Source of the DNA: Fumia sp045645505
GTDB taxonomy: Bacteria > Bacillota > Clostridia > Oscillospirales > Ruminococcaceae
Direction: 5' to 3'
Length of the DNA: 64,000 bases
NCBI GenBank assembly: GCA_045645505.1
Contig: JAZRIW010000013.1
Location: 1-64,000, forward strand
Positions 7,706 to 18,590 of the stretch are shown piece after piece. The notes under the pieces are model-generated. The model made no database searches and had not been told where the DNA came from. It saw only the letters and a program-made list of their open reading frames with translations. How positions within the stretch are numbered: the first letter of the stretch is position 1; each line of letters starts with the position of its first letter. A program made the translations under genes and the position numbers.

Positions 7706-9550
7706 TCAATTTAACACAAAAAATTGCTCGTACCATAAAATGAAACTGTAAACAGACCAGATTTTTTTCATATTAAGGGCTTTACCGTCTTTGTGATTTT
7801 GCAAAAGTTCCATAATGGCTTCTTTGTTAAAATATCTGTCTGCTATTTCGCCTTCAAATTTTTCTTTTACCATATTATAATATTTATCTTCGCGCAGCCA
7901 ATCATTTAAAGGAACCGGGAAACCAAGTTTTTTCTTGTTGGCAGTACGTTCGGGGATTTGTTTTATTGCAGCACTTCTCAGTGCTATTTTAGTGATATTG
8001 TTGTGTGCACGATATTTAGACGGGATTGTAACTGCCAGTTCCAGCATCTTTTTATCAAGAAAAGGAACTCTGAGTTCGAGAGAATTTGCCATACTCATAC
8101 GGTCAGCTTTTTGTAAAATATCATATAACATCCATGTGTAAATATCTACATACTGAAGCTTAGTGGGTTCATCTAAGTGTGATACCTTATCAAAATATGG
8201 TTTTGCATATTCCACAGGATTTTTTGCGGGTATATCATTTTTTAGATACTTGTTTCTTTCTTCATATGTGTAAACATAATTACTTCTCATAAAGCGTTCA
8301 TAAGGCTTCATAGCCCCACGAATGATAAATTTTTTCCCTTTAAAATCGGGGAGTTTTTTAGCGATTGTGGCAGCTGTTTTTCTGATAAACAGCGGAATTT
8401 TTGAATAATTTTTAAAATGTTCACCTTCAAGGTACATAGGATATCCGCCGAAAAGTTCATCAGCACCCTCACCCGAGAGAACAACCTTTACATATTTTGC
8501 GGCATTTTCTGCAAGAAAGTAAAGCGGAATTTCAGAGGGGTTTGGCAATGGCTCGTCCATATAATACTGAATCTTACCTGCCATATTAAAGAAATCGTCG
8601 GCAGAAACTTTATTTGCGATATTCTGAACGCCAATGACTTTTGAAAAGTCCTGTGCATAGGGAAGTTCGCTGTATTTTTCTTCTTCATAGCCTACTGAAA
8701 AGGTCTTTACTTCTTTCATAACCTTTGAAACTTCTTTTACAACATAGCTTGAGTCAACACCGCTTGATAAAAAGCAACCGACTTCAACATCACTGATTTT
8801 ATGCGCTTCAACTGATTTTGTAAATTCTTCTGTAATGAGATTTTCCCATTCATTGAGAGATTTACTGTTGTCGATATTGAAGTTTACATCGTAATACTGA
8901 TGAATTGAAAGTTCACCATTCTGATATTCAAAATAGTGACCGCTTAAAAGTTTATAGACATTTTTAAAAAGTGTTTCCTCGCAAGGAATATATTCATAGC
9001 AAAGATATTCTGGGAGGTGTTCTTCGTTAAATTCTTTTTCAAAACGGGGATGTTCCAGAAAAGATTTTATTTCTGAACCGAAGATAAATTCATTTCCCTT
9101 TTTATAATAGTAAAATGGTTTTATTCCAAAAATATCTCTTGCTCCAAAAAGTTTCTTTTCATTTTTATCCCAGATTACGAAAGCATACATACCGCGGAGC
9201 TTTTGTAAAAGTTCTGCACCATATTCTTCATATCCGTGCAAAAGCACCTCTGAATCGGTACGTGTTTTAAAAATATGCCCTTTTTCTATGAGATCTTTTC
9301 GTAATTCCTGAAAGTTATAGATTTCACCATTGAAGGTAAGCACCATACTTTCATTTTCATTTAAGATAGGTTGGCTTCCGCCCTCGAGGTCGATAATTGA
9401 AAGACGTCTGAAACCTAAAGCTATATCGTCATCAAGGTAATAGTCGTCCTGGTCAGGACCACGATGACGGATACGTTCTGCCATAGCTTTGATAATTTTT
9501 AAATTATCTCCCATAAGACCATTAACTATATATCCTGCAAAACCGCACAT
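7706..9550 (-). CDS. asnB: Asparagine synthase (glutamine-hydrolysing), possibly AsnH-type cell-wall amidating enzyme
   Basis: A 614-residue two-domain enzyme. The N-terminal class II glutaminase has the nucleophile Cys2 directly after Met (MCGFAGY) and RRLSIIDLEGGSQP. The synthetase domain has the pyrophosphate loop FLSSGVDSSYV at about 260-270. Classical AsnB amidates free aspartate using glutamine and ATP. Here it lies 14 bases behind an aspartate racemase and a D-aspartate ligase-type enzyme, and free asparagine can be made by asnA elsewhere in the window. In Lactococcus, a homologue (AsnH) amidates the D-Asp of the peptidoglycan cross-bridge, so that role is inferred here. Sequence alone does not separate the two. 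Confidence 0.9.
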   Translation of the reverse strand: MCGFAGYIVNGLMGDNLKIIKAMAERIRHRGPDQDDYYLDDDIALGFRRLSIIDLEGGSQPILNENESMVLTFNGEIYNFQELRKDLIEKGHIFKTRTDSEVLLHGYEEYGAELLQKLRGMYAFVIWDKNEKKLFGARDIFGIKPFYYYKKGNEFIFGSEIKSFLEHPRFEKEFNEEHLPEYLCYEYIPCEETLFKNVYKLLSGHYFEYQNGELSIHQYYDVNFNIDNSKSLNEWENLITEEFTKSVEAHKISDVEVGCFLSSGVDSSYVVKEVSKVMKEVKTFSVGYEEEKYSELPYAQDFSKVIGVQNIANKVSADDFFNMAGKIQYYMDEPLPNPSEIPLYFLAENAAKYVKVVLSGEGADELFGGYPMYLEGEHFKNYSKIPLFIRKTAATIAKKLPDFKGKKFIIRGAMKPYERFMRSNYVYTYEERNKYLKNDIPAKNPVEYAKPYFDKVSHLDEPTKLQYVDIYTWMLYDILQKADRMSMANSLELRVPFLDKKMLELAVTIPSKYRAHNNITKIALRSAAIKQIPERTANKKKLGFPVPLNDWLREDKYYNMVKEKFEGEIADRYFNKEAIMELLQNHKDGKALNMKKIWSVYSFILWYEQFFVLN

Positions 9551-9564
9551 ATTCTTGGTCCTTT

Positions 9565-10287
9565 CTACTTTTCTATTAATAAATTTTCATATTCCGGTTT
9601 TAATGGTTTTTCACAACATAAAATAGATGCAACAGCCAAAACTTCTAAAGCATCGAGATAGTTATTACCGATAGAATAATCGCGCTTTATAAGTGAAAGC
9701 TCGGTACAACCTAAAATGATGCACTCACAACCTTTATTTATAAGTCCGTCTGAAACTTCTTTAAAAAGATTCATTTCTACCGGTAAACCTGCTTTGATAT
9801 TATTATAAATAATATGCATAACCTTTTTTTGATGATCTTCACAGGGAGTTTCAAATAAAATGCCTTCAGCTTTCAATGCTTCCTGAAAAAGGTTTGTGGA
9901 GATAGTACCGGAAGTAGCCATAATACCTACTTTTTTTACACCTCTTGATTTTAAGTATGCGGCAGTTTCGACTACTATGTTGATGACGGGAATTTTTACT
10001 GATTTTGCAAAATCATTGTAAAAATAATGCGAGGTAATACAAGGAATAGCGATACAGGTTGCATTTAATTTTTCAAGTTCTTTTGCATAATTTAAAATTT
10101 CCGGCAAGGGACTTAAATCGCTTTTCCCTAAAATATACGCTGTTCTGTCAGGAATAGCAGGACGGCTTAAAAGGGTAGTAGCAAGATGCTCCTGGTCGGT
10201 TCCTACATCTGTCATTTTTACTATCAATTCAAGAAAATATGCGGTTGCCATTGGGCCAAGTCCGCCGATAATACCTAAATTTTTCAT
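9565..10287 (-). CDS. Aspartate racemase (RacD-like)
   Basis: A 240-residue member of the PLP-independent Asp/Glu racemase family, which interconverts L- and D-aspartate with two cysteines. Both cysteines are present: Cys83 in IPCITSHYF and Cys194 in ILGCTELSLI. The N-terminus (MKNLGIIGGLGPMAT) is typical of aspartate racemases rather than glutamate racemase MurI. Its start codon overlaps the stop of the ATP-grasp gene (ATGA), implying translational coupling. It would supply D-aspartate to the upstream ligase. Confidence 0.9.
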   Translation of the reverse strand: MKNLGIIGGLGPMATAYFLELIVKMTDVGTDQEHLATTLLSRPAIPDRTAYILGKSDLSPLPEILNYAKELEKLNATCIAIPCITSHYFYNDFAKSVKIPVINIVVETAAYLKSRGVKKVGIMATSGTISTNLFQEALKAEGILFETPCEDHQKKVMHIIYNNIKAGLPVEMNLFKEVSDGLINKGCECIILGCTELSLIKRDYSIGNNYLDALEVLAVASILCCEKPLKPEYENLLIEK

Positions 10288-11525
10288 CAGTGTAATCCTT
10301 TATTTCCAAAATATTTTCGATATTTTTTATAATAACTCATCTGATTTTTAGCAAAATAAATTCTGCGTTTTATATTTTTATCGCAGTTATAAAAAAGTGA
10401 TTGACATATTTTTCCGTCTTTTATAAGTTGTTTAGCCTCTTTTTTAAGATTTTTATCTGTGACATATTTAAAAATTATCTTTTTAGGAATAATAGTCCAT
10501 AGTACTTTTTTATCGGCAATAACCAATTCCTGAGGCTTGTTATAAATAACATCATCAACTAAAAATTGCGCGAGATTATATCCTGCAGCAGTTACAAAAA
10601 AGCTTGAACGTCCTTGTCTTAAGTTGATTTCAAAAAGCTTATACTTTCCGTCGCGTGAATCATATTTCATATCGAAATTTGCAAATCCGATATAACCTAT
10701 ATTCTCAAGGAAATTTTTCATCTGCTCTGCAAGGGAATAATCCACACTGTTTATAATAGCGGCATAGCTGCCGATACCTTCGGGGGAATGTTCTTCTAAA
10801 AGTGCATTACCCAGAGCAATCAATTTTACTTTTTTATCTTTTCCGGAAAAGCAGTTTAATACTCTCATATTGGAGTCATCACCGGGGATGTACTCTTGCA
10901 ATATAAGATGATCTTTGTAAGAAGAGGAGTAAATCGCATCTAAAATTTTATTAAATTCAGATTCGTTATTTGCGATAAAAACCTTTTTCTTGTGTGGAAA
11001 TTTGCAGTTCCAGTAAGCTACGCTATTTGAAGGTTTGATAATTACCGGAAAATCAAAAGGAAGGACTATATCCTTGTAATTTTCATAACTGCAAGTGGTA
11101 GTTTTGGGAAATTCAAAGCCATGTTCGGTACAAACCTCATAAAAGCTTTCTTTCATTGAGAGTCTCATCAGAAGTTCTTCATCAATGCACTCAAAACGAT
11201 AAAAGGGACGGAGTTTTTCTTGATTACGAACTAAAAGTTTGATATAATTATCTCCACAGGGTACCAAAAGCAGAGTCTGCTCTTTTGGATATCTTGATGC
11301 GAAATCAATTAAGGTTTTGCAAAAAACCTCATCGTCTTCCAAATCAGGTTCGATAACCTCTACCGAAACAATTTTACTGTTTGAGGTAGCACCTAAACGC
11401 CCTTTTCCTATTGCAACTGAGGGGATATTAAAGGCCTGATGAAAAGAACGGGCCATACCATATACGTTTACATCACTGCCTAAAAGTACGGGAATAAAAT
11501 CCTTGAGCTTTGCGGAATCTGACAT
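10287..11525 (-). CDS. ATP-grasp enzyme, probable D-aspartate ligase (Aslfm-like)
   Basis: A 412-residue ATP-grasp carboxylate-amine ligase. The N-terminus (FIPVLLGSDVNVYGMARSF) and the magnesium-binding segment FEINLRQGRSSFF near residue 310 match, as I remember it, the D-aspartate ligase of Enterococcus faecium, which adds D-Asp through its beta-carboxyl to the Lys side chain of the peptidoglycan precursor. Other ATP-grasp features are VIIKPSNSVAYW and LILQEYIPGDDSNMRVLN. It is the first gene of an operon with aspartate racemase and asparagine synthase, the exact set needed to make a D-Asp/D-isoAsn bridge. The enzymatic assignment is inference from similarity and context. Confidence 0.8.
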   Translation of the reverse strand: MSDSAKLKDFIPVLLGSDVNVYGMARSFHQAFNIPSVAIGKGRLGATSNSKIVSVEVIEPDLEDDEVFCKTLIDFASRYPKEQTLLLVPCGDNYIKLLVRNQEKLRPFYRFECIDEELLMRLSMKESFYEVCTEHGFEFPKTTTCSYENYKDIVLPFDFPVIIKPSNSVAYWNCKFPHKKKVFIANNESEFNKILDAIYSSSYKDHLILQEYIPGDDSNMRVLNCFSGKDKKVKLIALGNALLEEHSPEGIGSYAAIINSVDYSLAEQMKNFLENIGYIGFANFDMKYDSRDGKYKLFEINLRQGRSSFFVTAAGYNLAQFLVDDVIYNKPQELVIADKKVLWTIIPKKIIFKYVTDKNLKKEAKQLIKDGKICQSLFYNCDKNIKRRIYFAKNQMSYYKKYRKYFGNKGLH

Positions 11526-11580
11526 AATTTATGCAATTCCTTTCCGTTATTTTTTTATAAAAACTTTACATCTTCTAATT

Positions 11581-11609
11581 ATTATACTATTATTGAATGG
11601 AAAAAACAA
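11581..11609 (-). promoter_or_regulatory. Promoter of the D-aspartate cross-bridge operon
   Basis: On the minus strand, TTGTTT (11609-11604), 17 bases, TATAAT (11586-11581), about 55 bases ahead of the ATP-grasp start. Confidence 0.6.
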
Positions 11610-11653
11610 GTTCAAAAAAGGGCTTTTTAAATTTTTTACAGGAAGTAAGAACA

Positions 11654-11944
11654 ATGACAAAAGAAATTTTTTTAAGAAATGTAATAATGAGTTATATTTT
11701 CATAGTGAATATTTTTGCATTTTTAATTTGTGGTATCGACAAATACTGCGCAAAAAAAGGTTTTTTCAGAGTGCCCGAAAAATTTTTATTTTTTATTTCG
11801 GCAATTGGTGGCGCACTTGGGTTTTATCTTGGTATGGGAGTGTTTCGCCATAAAACAAAAAAGGCGAAATTTAAAGTGGGGATACCTGCGATAATTATTT
11901 TTTGGTTTATAGTAATTTTATTTGTTATTTGCAATGCAAATTAA
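11654..11944 (+). CDS. DUF1294 small membrane protein
   Basis: A 96-residue protein with three hydrophobic segments and the DUF1294 signature: GIDKYCAKKGFFRVPEK followed by ISAIGGALGFYLGMGVFRHKT. The ATG at 11654 is preferred because GGAAG at 11641-11645 precedes it by eight bases; an ATG 19 codons earlier lacks a ribosome site. The biological function of the family is unknown. The gene ends 11 bases before the first M42 aminopeptidase and may be read with it. Confidence 0.85.
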   Translation: MTKEIFLRNVIMSYIFIVNIFAFLICGIDKYCAKKGFFRVPEKFLFFISAIGGALGFYLGMGVFRHKTKKAKFKVGIPAIIIFWFIVILFVICNAN

Positions 11945-11955
11945 GGAGAGAAATT

Positions 11956-12978
11956 ATGGAAATAAGAGAAATTCTCAAAAAACTTTGTGAGAGCTTTGGT
12001 GTATCAGGCGAGGAAAATGAAACCTCAAAAATTGCAGCAGATTTACTCAGGGAATATAGTGATAATGTAATAATAGACGATTATAACAATGTTATTGCAG
12101 AGATTTGCAAGGGTAACGAAAATTCCTTGAAAGTTCTTATTGATGCACATATTGATGAAATTGGAATGATAGTAACTTATATAACTGATGACGGATTTTT
12201 GCGTGTAGCTCCTTGTGGCGGTATTGATAAAAGACTTTTATTGGCACAGGAAGTTACAGTGCACGGAAAGGAAAAAATAAAGGGTATAGTAGGTACAAAA
12301 CCGCCTCATCTCACTTCTGAGGAGGAACGAAAAAAAGTCCCTGATATCGAAGATATTTTTATTGATACCGGATATACAAAAAAAGAGCTTGAAGAAAAAA
12401 TATCTTTAGGTGATAAGATTACTCTCAGCGGAGATTTTCGTGAACTTATGAATGATCGTGTAACAGCGAAATCTCTTGATGACAGGGCTTGTATTGCTTC
12501 TGTTATTTATGCATTGGAACTTTTGAAAAATGAAAATCTCAATTTAAATCTCAGCGTTTTATTTTCTTCCCAGGAAGAAGTGGGCGGAACGGGAGCAACA
12601 GTAGCAAGTTATAAAATAAATCCCGATGTTGCGATAGTGGTTGACGTGAGTTTTGCTCATACTGTTGATGCTGACGAAAGAAAATGCGGTAAAATGGGTA
12701 AAGGACCGATGATAGGTATTGCTCCGATTTTAAACCGCAAAATGGCAGATGATATGATTGAAATTTCGCAAAAAAATGAATATCCGTATCAGATTGAAGT
12801 AATGGAAGGAAGTAAAACCGGCACAAATGCCGATGAAATTACTATCACAAGAAATGGTGTGCGTACAGAGGTGGTTTCTTTGCCACTTAAGTATATGCAC
12901 ACACCGGTTGAAATGATTGAAATTTCCGATATTAAATCAGTGGGCAGACTTATTGCCGAATATATAAAAAAGCAGTAA
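11956..12978 (+). CDS. M42 family metalloaminopeptidase
   Basis: A 340-residue cytoplasmic dinuclear-metal peptidase of the M42 (glutamyl aminopeptidase/TET) family that trims peptides. The ATG at 11956 follows AAGGAGAG. Metal and catalytic motifs are visible: IDAHIDEIG (His/Asp), SLDDRAC (bridging Asp), SSQEEVGGTG (Glu-Glu), VVDVSFAHT (Asp) and KYMHTPVE (His). It is the first of two neighbouring paralogues in one operon with a PLP enzyme. Confidence 0.93.
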   Translation: MEIREILKKLCESFGVSGEENETSKIAADLLREYSDNVIIDDYNNVIAEICKGNENSLKVLIDAHIDEIGMIVTYITDDGFLRVAPCGGIDKRLLLAQEVTVHGKEKIKGIVGTKPPHLTSEEERKKVPDIEDIFIDTGYTKKELEEKISLGDKITLSGDFRELMNDRVTAKSLDDRACIASVIYALELLKNENLNLNLSVLFSSQEEVGGTGATVASYKINPDVAIVVDVSFAHTVDADERKCGKMGKGPMIGIAPILNRKMADDMIEISQKNEYPYQIEVMEGSKTGTNADEITITRNGVRTEVVSLPLKYMHTPVEMIEISDIKSVGRLIAEYIKKQ

Positions 12979-12991
12979 GGAGAGATTTTTT

Positions 12992-14008
12992 GTGTTTTAT
13001 GTTATTCTTAAGAAACTTTGTAATATAAATGGAATTTCAGGGGCTGAAACCTTCGTGAGAGAGGCAATTATAGAAGAAATAAAGGATTTCTGTGATTACA
13101 GTGTTGATAATCTTGGGAATGTTTTAGCTTTTAAAAAAGGGAAAAAAACACCTCAGAGTAAAATTATGGTTTCTGCTCATATGGATGAAGTTGGTTTTAT
13201 AGTAACAGGATATACTTCCGATGGAAATCTTACTTTTTCAAAAGTCGGCGGAATAGATGACAGAGTAATTATTGGCAGAAAGGTATTTGTGGGTGATAAG
13301 AAAATCACAGGTGTTATTGGCACTAAGGCAGTTCATTTGCAAAGTGCCGATGAGCGAAAAACTGTAGTACCCTACGATAAACTGTATATTGATATAGGTT
13401 GCAACGATAAACAAGAGGTTGAGTCACTTATAAAAAGAGGAGAACAAGTCTGTTTTGAAGGCGATTTTTCAAGTTTTGGAAACGGGTATTTCAAAGGCAA
13501 AGCCATTGACGACAGAGTAGGCTGTGCTATTATGATAGAGCTTATAAAAAGTGAGCTTTTATATGATACTCATTTTGCATTTTGTGTGCAGGAGGAAATA
13601 GGCACACGAGGTGCTGTGGTGGCTTCTTATACAATAAATCCTGATATTGCGATAGTATTAGAAGCGACTACTGCTGCAGATTTACCAAAGGTTGAGGACC
13701 AGGAAAGAGTTTGTGAGCTTGGGAAAGGTGCAGTAGTGGGATTTATGGACAGCTCAACTATCTATTCAAAGGAACTTTATGAACTTTGTCACAGAATAGG
13801 TAAAGAAAAAAATATCCCGGTTCAGACCAAAACAAAGATAGCGGGCGGCAATGATGCAGGTGCTATTCATAAATCAAGAGGCGGAGTTAAAACAATTGCA
13901 ATTTCAGTTCCTTGTAGATATATCCATTCGCCTTATTGTGTAGTAAAAAAAGAGGATATAGAATCGGTAAAAGCATTGAGTAAAGCACTTTTAAATGAAA
14001 TTTTTTAG
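12992..14008 (+). CDS. M42 family metalloaminopeptidase, second paralogue
   Basis: 338 residues, starting at GTG 12992 after AAGGAGA. It has the same fold as the gene before it: VSAHMDEVG, AIDDRVGC, CVQEEIGTRG and RYIHSPY. Where the first copy has VVDVS, this one has IVLEATT, so Glu replaces the Asp metal ligand; this occurs in several M42 subgroups and may alter metal or substrate choice. Only 13 bases separate the two genes. Paralogous M42 enzymes can form mixed TET complexes, which is possible here but not shown. Confidence 0.93.
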   Translation: MFYVILKKLCNINGISGAETFVREAIIEEIKDFCDYSVDNLGNVLAFKKGKKTPQSKIMVSAHMDEVGFIVTGYTSDGNLTFSKVGGIDDRVIIGRKVFVGDKKITGVIGTKAVHLQSADERKTVVPYDKLYIDIGCNDKQEVESLIKRGEQVCFEGDFSSFGNGYFKGKAIDDRVGCAIMIELIKSELLYDTHFAFCVQEEIGTRGAVVASYTINPDIAIVLEATTAADLPKVEDQERVCELGKGAVVGFMDSSTIYSKELYELCHRIGKEKNIPVQTKTKIAGGNDAGAIHKSRGGVKTIAISVPCRYIHSPYCVVKKEDIESVKALSKALLNEIF

Positions 14009-14022
14009 TAACGGAGAAAAAT

Positions 14023-15291
<1,269 letters not shown>

Positions 15292-15301
15292 CAAAACTAT
15301 T

Positions 15302-15331
15302 AAAAACAGAGAGTTTTCTCTCTGTTTTTTT
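15302..15331 (+). terminator. Terminator of the peptidase operon
   Basis: AAAAACAGAGAG at 15302-15313, loop TTTT, CTCTCTGTTTTTTT to 15331. Confidence 0.9.
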
Positions 15332-15353
15332 GTTTTTAAGTAGCAGTAAAGTA

Positions 15354-15382
15354 TTGCCAAAAAAATAATTTCGTGTTATTAT
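15354..15382 (+). promoter_or_regulatory. Promoter of asnA
   Basis: TTGCCA at 15354-15359, 17 bases, TATTAT at 15377-15382, 48 bases before the asnA start. Confidence 0.55.
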
Positions 15383-15430
15383 AGGAAAGAATGGAAAAGT
15401 ATGAACTTATTTACGTAAGGAGAGGATTTA

Positions 15431-16444
15431 ATGTCCGTTGAAAGCTTGATATATCCAAAGACTTATTCTCCTGAACTTAACATTATGCAGACGGAGATTG
15501 CTATTAAACTTGTGAAAGATACTTTTGAGAGGGAACTTGCAAATCATCTCAATTTGACCAGGGTTTCCGCTCCGTTATTTGTTACGGGCAAAAGTGGACT
15601 TAATGATAATTTGAATGGTGTTGAAAGACCTGTTGCTTTTGATATTTCCGATATAGGAGAAGATGTTGAAATAGTGCATTCTCTGGCAAAGTGGAAACGT
15701 CTTGCTTTAAAACGCTATGGCTTTGAACCGGGTGCGGGGCTTTATACAGATATGAATGCTATAAGACGTGATGAACAACTTGACAATCTTCATTCGGTTT
15801 ATGTTGACCAATGGGATTGGGAAAAAATTATTACTCCTGAAACAAGAACAGTTAAAACCTTGGAAAAAACTGTAAAACAGATTGTGGGAGCTTTAAAGAT
15901 TACCGAAAATAAATTACATAAATATTTTCCTCAGATGAAGAGCTTTATCGAAGAAAAGGTTACTTTTATTACTTCGGAAGAACTTTTAAAGAAATATCCC
16001 GGACTCTCTTCAAAAGAAAGAGAAAATGCAATCTGTAAAGAATGTGGCACTGTTTTTATAAGTCAGATTGGTAAAAAGCTTTCAAATGGCGAGCCTCATG
16101 ACGGAAGAGCACCTGACTATGATGATTGGGAGTTAAATGGTGACTTGCTCATCTGGTATCCCTTGCTTGACAGAGCTATTGAAATTTCTTCTATGGGAAT
16201 AAGAGTTGATATTGATTCACTTAATAAACAGCTTAAAGAGGCCGGTTGCGAAGACAGAAAAGAACTTGAATTCCATAAAATGCTTTTAAATGACGAACTT
16301 CCTCTTACTATGGGTGGAGGAATTGGCCAATCAAGGCTTTGTATGATTTTACTTCATAAAGCACATATCGGCGAGGTGCAGGCATCAATCTGGGATAAAG
16401 AGATGATTGATAAATGCCTTGAAAAAAATATTGTACTTTTATAA
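15431..16444 (+). CDS. asnA: Aspartate--ammonia ligase (asparagine synthetase A)
   Basis: A 337-residue class II aminoacyl-tRNA synthetase-like enzyme that makes asparagine from aspartate, ammonia and ATP. The start follows AAGGAGAGG. Family sequences include KDTFERELANHLNLTRVSAP near the N-terminus, DQWDWEKI in the middle and MGGGIGQSRLCMILL near the C-terminus. It stands 24 bases before a type III glutamine synthetase gene, suggesting a joint ammonia-assimilation transcript. Confidence 0.96.
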   Translation: MSVESLIYPKTYSPELNIMQTEIAIKLVKDTFERELANHLNLTRVSAPLFVTGKSGLNDNLNGVERPVAFDISDIGEDVEIVHSLAKWKRLALKRYGFEPGAGLYTDMNAIRRDEQLDNLHSVYVDQWDWEKIITPETRTVKTLEKTVKQIVGALKITENKLHKYFPQMKSFIEEKVTFITSEELLKKYPGLSSKERENAICKECGTVFISQIGKKLSNGEPHDGRAPDYDDWELNGDLLIWYPLLDRAIEISSMGIRVDIDSLNKQLKEAGCEDRKELEFHKMLLNDELPLTMGGGIGQSRLCMILLHKAHIGEVQASIWDKEMIDKCLEKNIVLL

Positions 16445-16468
16445 AAATAAAAACCACGGAGGATAACT

Positions 16469-18553
16469 ATGAGCTTTGATTTTTCTAAGTTTGGATGTAA
16501 GGTTTTTAATGATACGGTTATGGCTGAAAAACTTTCTGAAGGAACTTATAAATCTTTGAGAAAGTCTATTGATTTAGGTTTACCTTTGGATCCTGAAGTG
16601 GCACAGGAAGTAGCTTCGGTTATGAAGGATTGGGCCATTTCTTTGGGTGCTACCCATTTTACTCATTGGTTTCATCCGATGACCAGCTTTTCAGCGGGAA
16701 AACATGATAGCTTCATTTCACTTGCAAAAGACGGAAAAGTGATTGTGGAATTTTCCAAAAAAGAGCTTATTGTCGGTGAACCTGATGCTTCATCTTTTCC
16801 TAACGGAGGTTTAAGAAATACTTTTGAAGCGAGAGGATATACCTCGTGGGATTGTACTTCTCCTGCCTTTGTAAGAGATAATACTTTGTATATTCCTACA
16901 GCATTTTATTCATATACGGGTGAAGCACTTGATACAAAAACTCCGCTTTTGCGTTCTATGGAGGCAATAAATAAACAAGCACTCAGAGTTTTACGTGCTT
17001 TCGGAAATAAAAATGTTACCAAGGTTGTACCCACTGTAGGTGCTGAACAGGAATACTTTTTAATCGACAGAGAAAAATATGAAAAAAGACTTGACTTAAA
17101 GCTTTGTGGACACACTTTGATAGGTGCAAAACCACCTAAAGGTCAGGAAATGGAGGACCATTACTGCGGACGTATTCGTCTGAGGGTTGCATCATTTATG
17201 AAACAGCTCGACGAAGCTTTATGGGAATTGGGCGTTACTTCAAAGACAGAGCATAATGAAGCAGCACCTGCACAACACGAATTAGCACCGATTTTTGAAT
17301 CGGTAAATATAGCTTGTGACCATAATCAGCTTACAATGGAGGTTATGCGTGAGATAGCAAAGAAAAATAATCTTGCCTGTCTTTTGCATGAAAAACCTTT
17401 TGACGGGGTTAATGGTTCAGGTAAACATAATAACTGGTCACTTTCTACTAATGACGGACAGAATTTACTTGATCCCGGTAAAACTCCTTACGAAAATTTA
17501 CAGTTTTTACTTTTCTTGTCTGCTGTGATTATCGGTGTTGATAAATATGCAGATTTATTGAGAATGTCTGCTGCAAATACAGGAAATGATTTCAGATTAG
17601 GTGGCCATGAGGCACCACCTGCAATTATCTCAATCTTTTTGGGAGAACAGCTTACTAAAATTTTAGAGGATATTGCCGATGGTTCTCATCCGGATAAAGC
17701 ACCATCCTGCATAATGGAAACCGGTGTGGCTACTTTACCAAAACTTCCAAAAGATGACAGTGACAGAAACCGCACTTCACCTTTTGCGTTTACAGGTAAT
17801 AAATTTGAATTCCGTATGGTTGGTTCTTCAGCATCAATTTCCATTTCAAACTATGTGCTTAATACCATAGTTGCAGACAGCCTTATGGAGATTGCTGACA
17901 AATTGGAAAATTGTACCGATTTTGATGCTGAAATTCATAAAATTGTCTGTGATGCTGTTAAAATTCATGGCAGAGTAATATTTAACGGAAATAATTATAC
18001 CGATGAATGGATAAAAGAAGCTGAGGAAAGAGGTTTACCAAATCTTTCCAATACAGTTGATGCAGTAGGTGCTATGATTGCGCCGAAAAATATAGCTTTG
18101 ATGGAGAGACATCATGTTATGAATGAGGCAGAATGCCTTTCCCGTTATGAAATTATGCTTGAAAATTATTGTAAAGTAATTTCTATAGAGGGACATACTA
18201 TGGCTCAGATGTGTCGCAGAGAGATACTTCCCGGTATGATTACTTTTGCGGGAAAAATGGCGGAATGTTATGAGAATCTTTCTAAAATCAAGGTAACAAA
18301 CAAGAGTATTAAAGCTCTTGTGGAAGAGTTATCATCTTTGATTTCCAAAACGGATGCACTCACAAGTGAACTTGAAAGTGAACTTGTAAATTGTGATAAG
18401 ATAAGTGATTTCGCTGAAAAAGCAAAATACTATCGTGACAGTGTCCGCAATATTATGGCAAAACTCAGAGTTTCGGTTGACAGAGCTGAAGAACTGATTT
18501 CATCTGATGTATGGCCCATTCCTACTTATACTGATTTACTTTATCGGGTATAG
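16469..18553 (+). CDS. glnN: Glutamine synthetase type III
   Basis: A 694-residue glutamine synthetase of the large GSIII class, forming glutamine from glutamate, ammonia and ATP. Characteristic parts are THWFHPMTSFSAGKHDSF near residue 60, PTVGAEQEYFLID, and NEAAPAQHELAPIFE in the catalytic core. FDGVNGSGKHNNWS corresponds to the ATP and glutamate-binding loop. It has an AAGGAGG-like site (ACGGAGG) and normal spacing. GSIII is common in anaerobic gut bacteria. It follows asnA closely and is 37 bases ahead of a phosphate transporter. Confidence 0.96.
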   Translation: MSFDFSKFGCKVFNDTVMAEKLSEGTYKSLRKSIDLGLPLDPEVAQEVASVMKDWAISLGATHFTHWFHPMTSFSAGKHDSFISLAKDGKVIVEFSKKELIVGEPDASSFPNGGLRNTFEARGYTSWDCTSPAFVRDNTLYIPTAFYSYTGEALDTKTPLLRSMEAINKQALRVLRAFGNKNVTKVVPTVGAEQEYFLIDREKYEKRLDLKLCGHTLIGAKPPKGQEMEDHYCGRIRLRVASFMKQLDEALWELGVTSKTEHNEAAPAQHELAPIFESVNIACDHNQLTMEVMREIAKKNNLACLLHEKPFDGVNGSGKHNNWSLSTNDGQNLLDPGKTPYENLQFLLFLSAVIIGVDKYADLLRMSAANTGNDFRLGGHEAPPAIISIFLGEQLTKILEDIADGSHPDKAPSCIMETGVATLPKLPKDDSDRNRTSPFAFTGNKFEFRMVGSSASISISNYVLNTIVADSLMEIADKLENCTDFDAEIHKIVCDAVKIHGRVIFNGNNYTDEWIKEAEERGLPNLSNTVDAVGAMIAPKNIALMERHHVMNEAECLSRYEIMLENYCKVISIEGHTMAQMCRREILPGMITFAGKMAECYENLSKIKVTNKSIKALVEELSSLISKTDALTSELESELVNCDKISDFAEKAKYYRDSVRNIMAKLRVSVDRAEELISSDVWPIPTYTDLLYRV

Positions 18554-18590
18554 GTAGTTAAATATAATTTTATTAAAAGCAGGAGGTAAT

